Below, piece after piece: positions 6,560 through 7,636 of a stretch of 7,636 nucleotides of DNA. How positions within the stretch are numbered: the first letter of the stretch is position 1; each line of letters begins with the position of its first letter. The translations under genes and the position numbers were made by a program. The notes under the pieces are model-generated. The model saw only the letters and a list, made by a program, of their open reading frames with translations, was not told the origin of the DNA and made no database searches. This DNA comes from Pseudomonadota bacterium (GTDB lineage: Bacteria > Desulfobacterota > Desulfovibrionia > Desulfovibrionales > Desulfovibrionaceae): NCBI GenBank assembly GCA_023399375.1, contig JAEWPX010000086.1, forward strand, positions 1-7,636. Direction: 5' to 3'.

Positions 6560-7266
6560 CCCTGCCCGTCGCCGTCCTCGTCTCGGGGACGGGCTCGAAC
6601 CTGCAAGCCATCATCGCGCAGATCGACGCGGGCCGCATCGACGCCCGCATCGCCGCCGTCATCTCCAACAAGGCCGACGCCCCGGCGCTCGCCCGGGCGA
6701 AACGCCACGGCATCCCCACGCGCGCGCTGCCCCACGGCGACTTCCCCGACCGCGCCGCCTTCGACGCCGCCCTGCTCGCCGCCATCCAGGGCAGCGGCGC
6801 GCAAGCCGTGGTCCTCGCCGGGTTCATGCGGCTGCTCGCCCCGGAATGCATCGCCGCCTTCCGCAACCGCATCCTCAACATCCACCCCGCGCTCCTGCCG
6901 AGCTTCCCCGGCATTCGCGGCCAGGCCGACGCGGCCGCCTACGGCGTGACCATCGCCGGCGCGACCGTCCACTTCGTGGACGAAATAATGGACAACGGCC
7001 CCATCGTCATCCAGGCCGCCGTGCCGGCCACGCCCGACGACGACGCCCAAAGCCTCGCCGCGCGCATCCTCGCCATGGAACACCGCATCTACCCGCAAGC
7101 CCTGGCCTGGCTCGCCGCCGGCCGGCTGCGCGTCGAAGGGCGAAAGGTCCGCCTGCTGCCGGCAGAGGGGAACGTGATGGAAACGAGCATGGGAGCGGGA
7201 ACGGGAGAGAGAGGTGATGGCGAAGGGTTGTGGCTGGTCAACCCGCCGCTCGAAGCCGGGTTTTAG
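6556..7266 (+). CDS. purN: Phosphoribosylglycinamide formyltransferase (GAR transformylase)
   Basis: PurN transfers a formyl group from 10-formyltetrahydrofolate to glycinamide ribonucleotide in purine synthesis, in the cytoplasm. The frame gives 236 residues from GTG 6556, which overlaps the cobA-hemD stop in GTGA. The N-terminus VAVLVSGTGSNLQAII (5-20) is the phosphoribosyl-binding loop, and VISNKADAPAL (35-45) is typical of the family. The catalytic set is present: Asn108 and His110 in LNIHPALLPSFPG (107-119), and Asp146 in TVHFVDEIMDNGP (137-149). EHRIYP (175-180) near the end is also conserved. E. coli PurN has 212 residues, and the recognisable homology ends near LLPAEG (200-205). The last 30 or so residues (206-236) are Gly/Glu-rich and then encoded by a terminator hairpin, so they are probably not original protein. 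A TGA one frame away at 7175-7177 would give the normal length. The stop used here is TAG 7264-7266. Confidence 0.93.
   Translation: MTLPVAVLVSGTGSNLQAIIAQIDAGRIDARIAAVISNKADAPALARAKRHGIPTRALPHGDFPDRAAFDAALLAAIQGSGAQAVVLAGFMRLLAPECIAAFRNRILNIHPALLPSFPGIRGQADAAAYGVTIAGATVHFVDEIMDNGPIVIQAAVPATPDDDAQSLAARILAMEHRIYPQALAWLAAGRLRVEGRKVRLLPAEGNVMETSMGAGTGERGDGEGLWLVNPPLEAGF
7240..7264 (+). terminator. Rho-independent terminator of the cobA-hemD/purN unit
   Basis: AACCCG (7240-7245) pairs with CGGGTT (7257-7262). Inside it, GCT (7248-7250) pairs with AGC (7254-7256) around a CGA loop, leaving two bulged C bases. The stem runs straight into TTTT (7261-7264). The hairpin lies inside the purN frame, and its T-run forms the first base of the TAG stop codon. 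Confidence 0.7.
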
Positions 7267-7315
7267 CGGAAGAGAAGGGGACGGAGAAGCGGAAGCGGGA
7301 GAAGAGGGAAGATGC
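7266..7315 (+). other. Purine-rich tract
   Basis: The plus strand is almost entirely A and G here, made of GGAAG, GAGAAG and GGGAG units, with only a few C or T interruptions. It runs directly into the repeat-like hairpin element that follows. A similar purine bias begins earlier, around 7163, inside the purN tail. I can assign no function. Confidence 0.55.
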
Positions 7316-7352
7316 CTCCGGCGGCCAGGAGGGGGTGCCCCCCTCCTGGACC
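7311..7352 (+). repeat. Palindromic repeat-like element with perfect 11-bp hairpin
   Basis: GATGCCTCCGGCGGCC is followed by a perfect inverted repeat: CCAGGAGGGGG (7325-7335) and CCCCCTCCTGG (7339-7349), with a TGC loop. Further CCTCC and GGAGG boxes continue to about 7375, so other pairings are possible. No T-run follows, so it is not a plain terminator. From memory, the GATGCCTCCGGCGGCC-plus-palindrome arrangement recurs in intergenic regions of several bacterial genomes, and I take it as a dispersed REP-like element. Only one copy is in this window, so repetition is not shown here. Confidence 0.6.
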
Positions 7353-7423
7353 TCCTCGACAGGGGAGGCGGGAGGATGGGAAGCGGGTGGAGGCGCGGTC
7401 GTTCGCGGGAGTGCGTCGGCGAG

Positions 7424-7482
7424 GCCGGAATTTCACCGTCGCTGCCGTCGCTGCGCTCCAGGCTCGCCGGGAAAATTCCGGC
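7424..7482. repeat. 10-bp inverted repeat around a 39-base loop
   Basis: GCCGGAATTT (7424-7433) and AAATTCCGGC (7473-7482) are exact reverse complements. The loop contains a perfect tandem duplication of CCGTCGCTG (7436-7444 and 7445-7453). The right arm can also pair with GGAATTTT at 7519-7526. Confidence 0.7.
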
Positions 7483-7494
7483 TTCGCAGGCCCG

Positions 7495-7511
7495 TCGCCC
7501 CTTCGGGGCGA
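7495..7511. repeat. 7-bp GC hairpin
   Basis: TCGCCCC (7495-7501) pairs with GGGGCGA (7505-7511) around a TTC loop. AAAATG follows on the plus strand, not a T-run, so it is not a standard terminator in that direction. It is nested inside the larger pairing of 7472-7479 with 7519-7526. Confidence 0.6.
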
Positions 7512-7601
7512 AAATGATGGAATTTTGCTTTGAAAGCCTCTTGAGGCAAGAACAAGATCACTACGAATAGTCGCGTCGGGTGAGACAATTTCTCCCGGAC
7601 C

Positions 7602-7636
7602 CCCTTGTCGGGGGGGATCATCCCCCCCGACAAGGG
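7602..7636. repeat. Perfect 17-bp inverted repeat at the right window edge
   Basis: CCCTTGTCGGGGGGGAT (7602-7618) and its exact reverse complement (7620-7636) flank a single C (7619). The repeat reaches the last base of the window and may extend further. It could be a strong terminator if a T-run lies just outside, or the core of a mobile or dispersed palindromic element. The sequence inside the window cannot decide. Confidence 0.7.

Larger units (their letters stand above)
7267..7636. other. Structured non-coding region, no credible gene
   Basis: Open frames exist here on both strands (for example 7214-7570 plus and 7633-7433 minus). Their proteins are Arg/Gly/Pro-rich, lack family motifs, and are built from the hairpin sequences themselves. 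I take the region as non-coding. It holds a purine-rich tract, a strong GC hairpin, two competing AT-cored stems and a terminal inverted repeat, listed separately. The sequence from about 7510 to 7600 is clearly richer in A and T than the rest of the window. It may lead into a promoter for a gene beyond the right edge, but I see no convincing -35/-10 pair. Confidence 0.6.

Noticed and set aside
7536..7547. GCCTC-TT-GAGGC inverted repeat
   Set aside because: The arms are only five bases with a two-base loop. It is too short to support alone, although it adds to the structured character of the region.
7541..7569. Promoter for a gene beyond the right edge (TTGAGG with CGAATA)
   Set aside because: The -10 match is poor at every allowed spacing, and no downstream gene is visible.
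7214..7570. 118-codon plus-strand frame after purN
   Set aside because: It is built from the terminator, purine tract and palindromic repeats. Its protein is low-complexity and has no supported start.
7433..7633. 66-codon minus-strand frame at the right end
   Set aside because: It begins in the terminal palindrome and ends in the competing hairpin region, with no ribosome site and no recognisable family.
1..7636. CRISPR array, tRNA, rRNA or transposase gene
   Set aside because: There are no spaced direct repeats, no cloverleaf sequence, no rRNA-like stretch and no transposase motif in any frame.

Overview
The window is strongly GC-rich, with G or C at most third codon positions. It carries five complete genes and one gene cut by the left edge. 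A fused uroporphyrinogen-III methyltransferase/synthase, AsmA-type envelope proteins and the general codon style fit a high-GC sulfate-reducing deltaproteobacterium (Desulfovibrio / Solidesulfovibrio group). This is an inference from gene content and style. No marker gene such as rRNA is present to settle it.

The left half (1-4349) is read on the minus strand, as a likely operon. It starts with a small secreted protein of unknown function (3981-4349), followed 21 bases later by a very large AsmA-family envelope protein (165-3959, 1264 aa). Eight bases further on comes the start of a third gene that runs off the window (156 down to 1). The small protein and the AsmA protein both act outside the cytoplasm and probably work on the cell envelope.

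A 128-base divergent intergenic region (4350-4477) separates this operon from plus-strand genes. It holds plausible promoters in both directions. The first plus-strand gene (4478-4837) encodes a small, cysteine-rich probable lipoprotein of unknown function. A 198-base leader follows, with a strong hairpin and a candidate promoter. Then come the cobA-hemD fusion (5036-6559) and purN (6556-7266), which overlap by four bases and are probably translationally coupled. CobA-HemD makes uroporphyrinogen III and methylates it to precorrin-2, the branch point for siroheme, cobalamin and, in sulfate reducers, the siroheme-dependent heme route. PurN performs the first formyl transfer in purine synthesis.

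The last 370 bases (7267-7636) contain no gene I believe. They are dense in secondary structure: a terminator that overlaps the purN stop codon, a purine-rich tract, a perfect 11-bp hairpin in a repeat-like context, a set of mutually exclusive AT-cored hairpin arms, and a perfect 17-bp inverted repeat at the right edge. This is the least explained part of the window. I did not find a clear new biological system. The best leads are this structured tail, the purN reading frame that runs into its own terminator, and the small secreted partner upstream of the AsmA protein.
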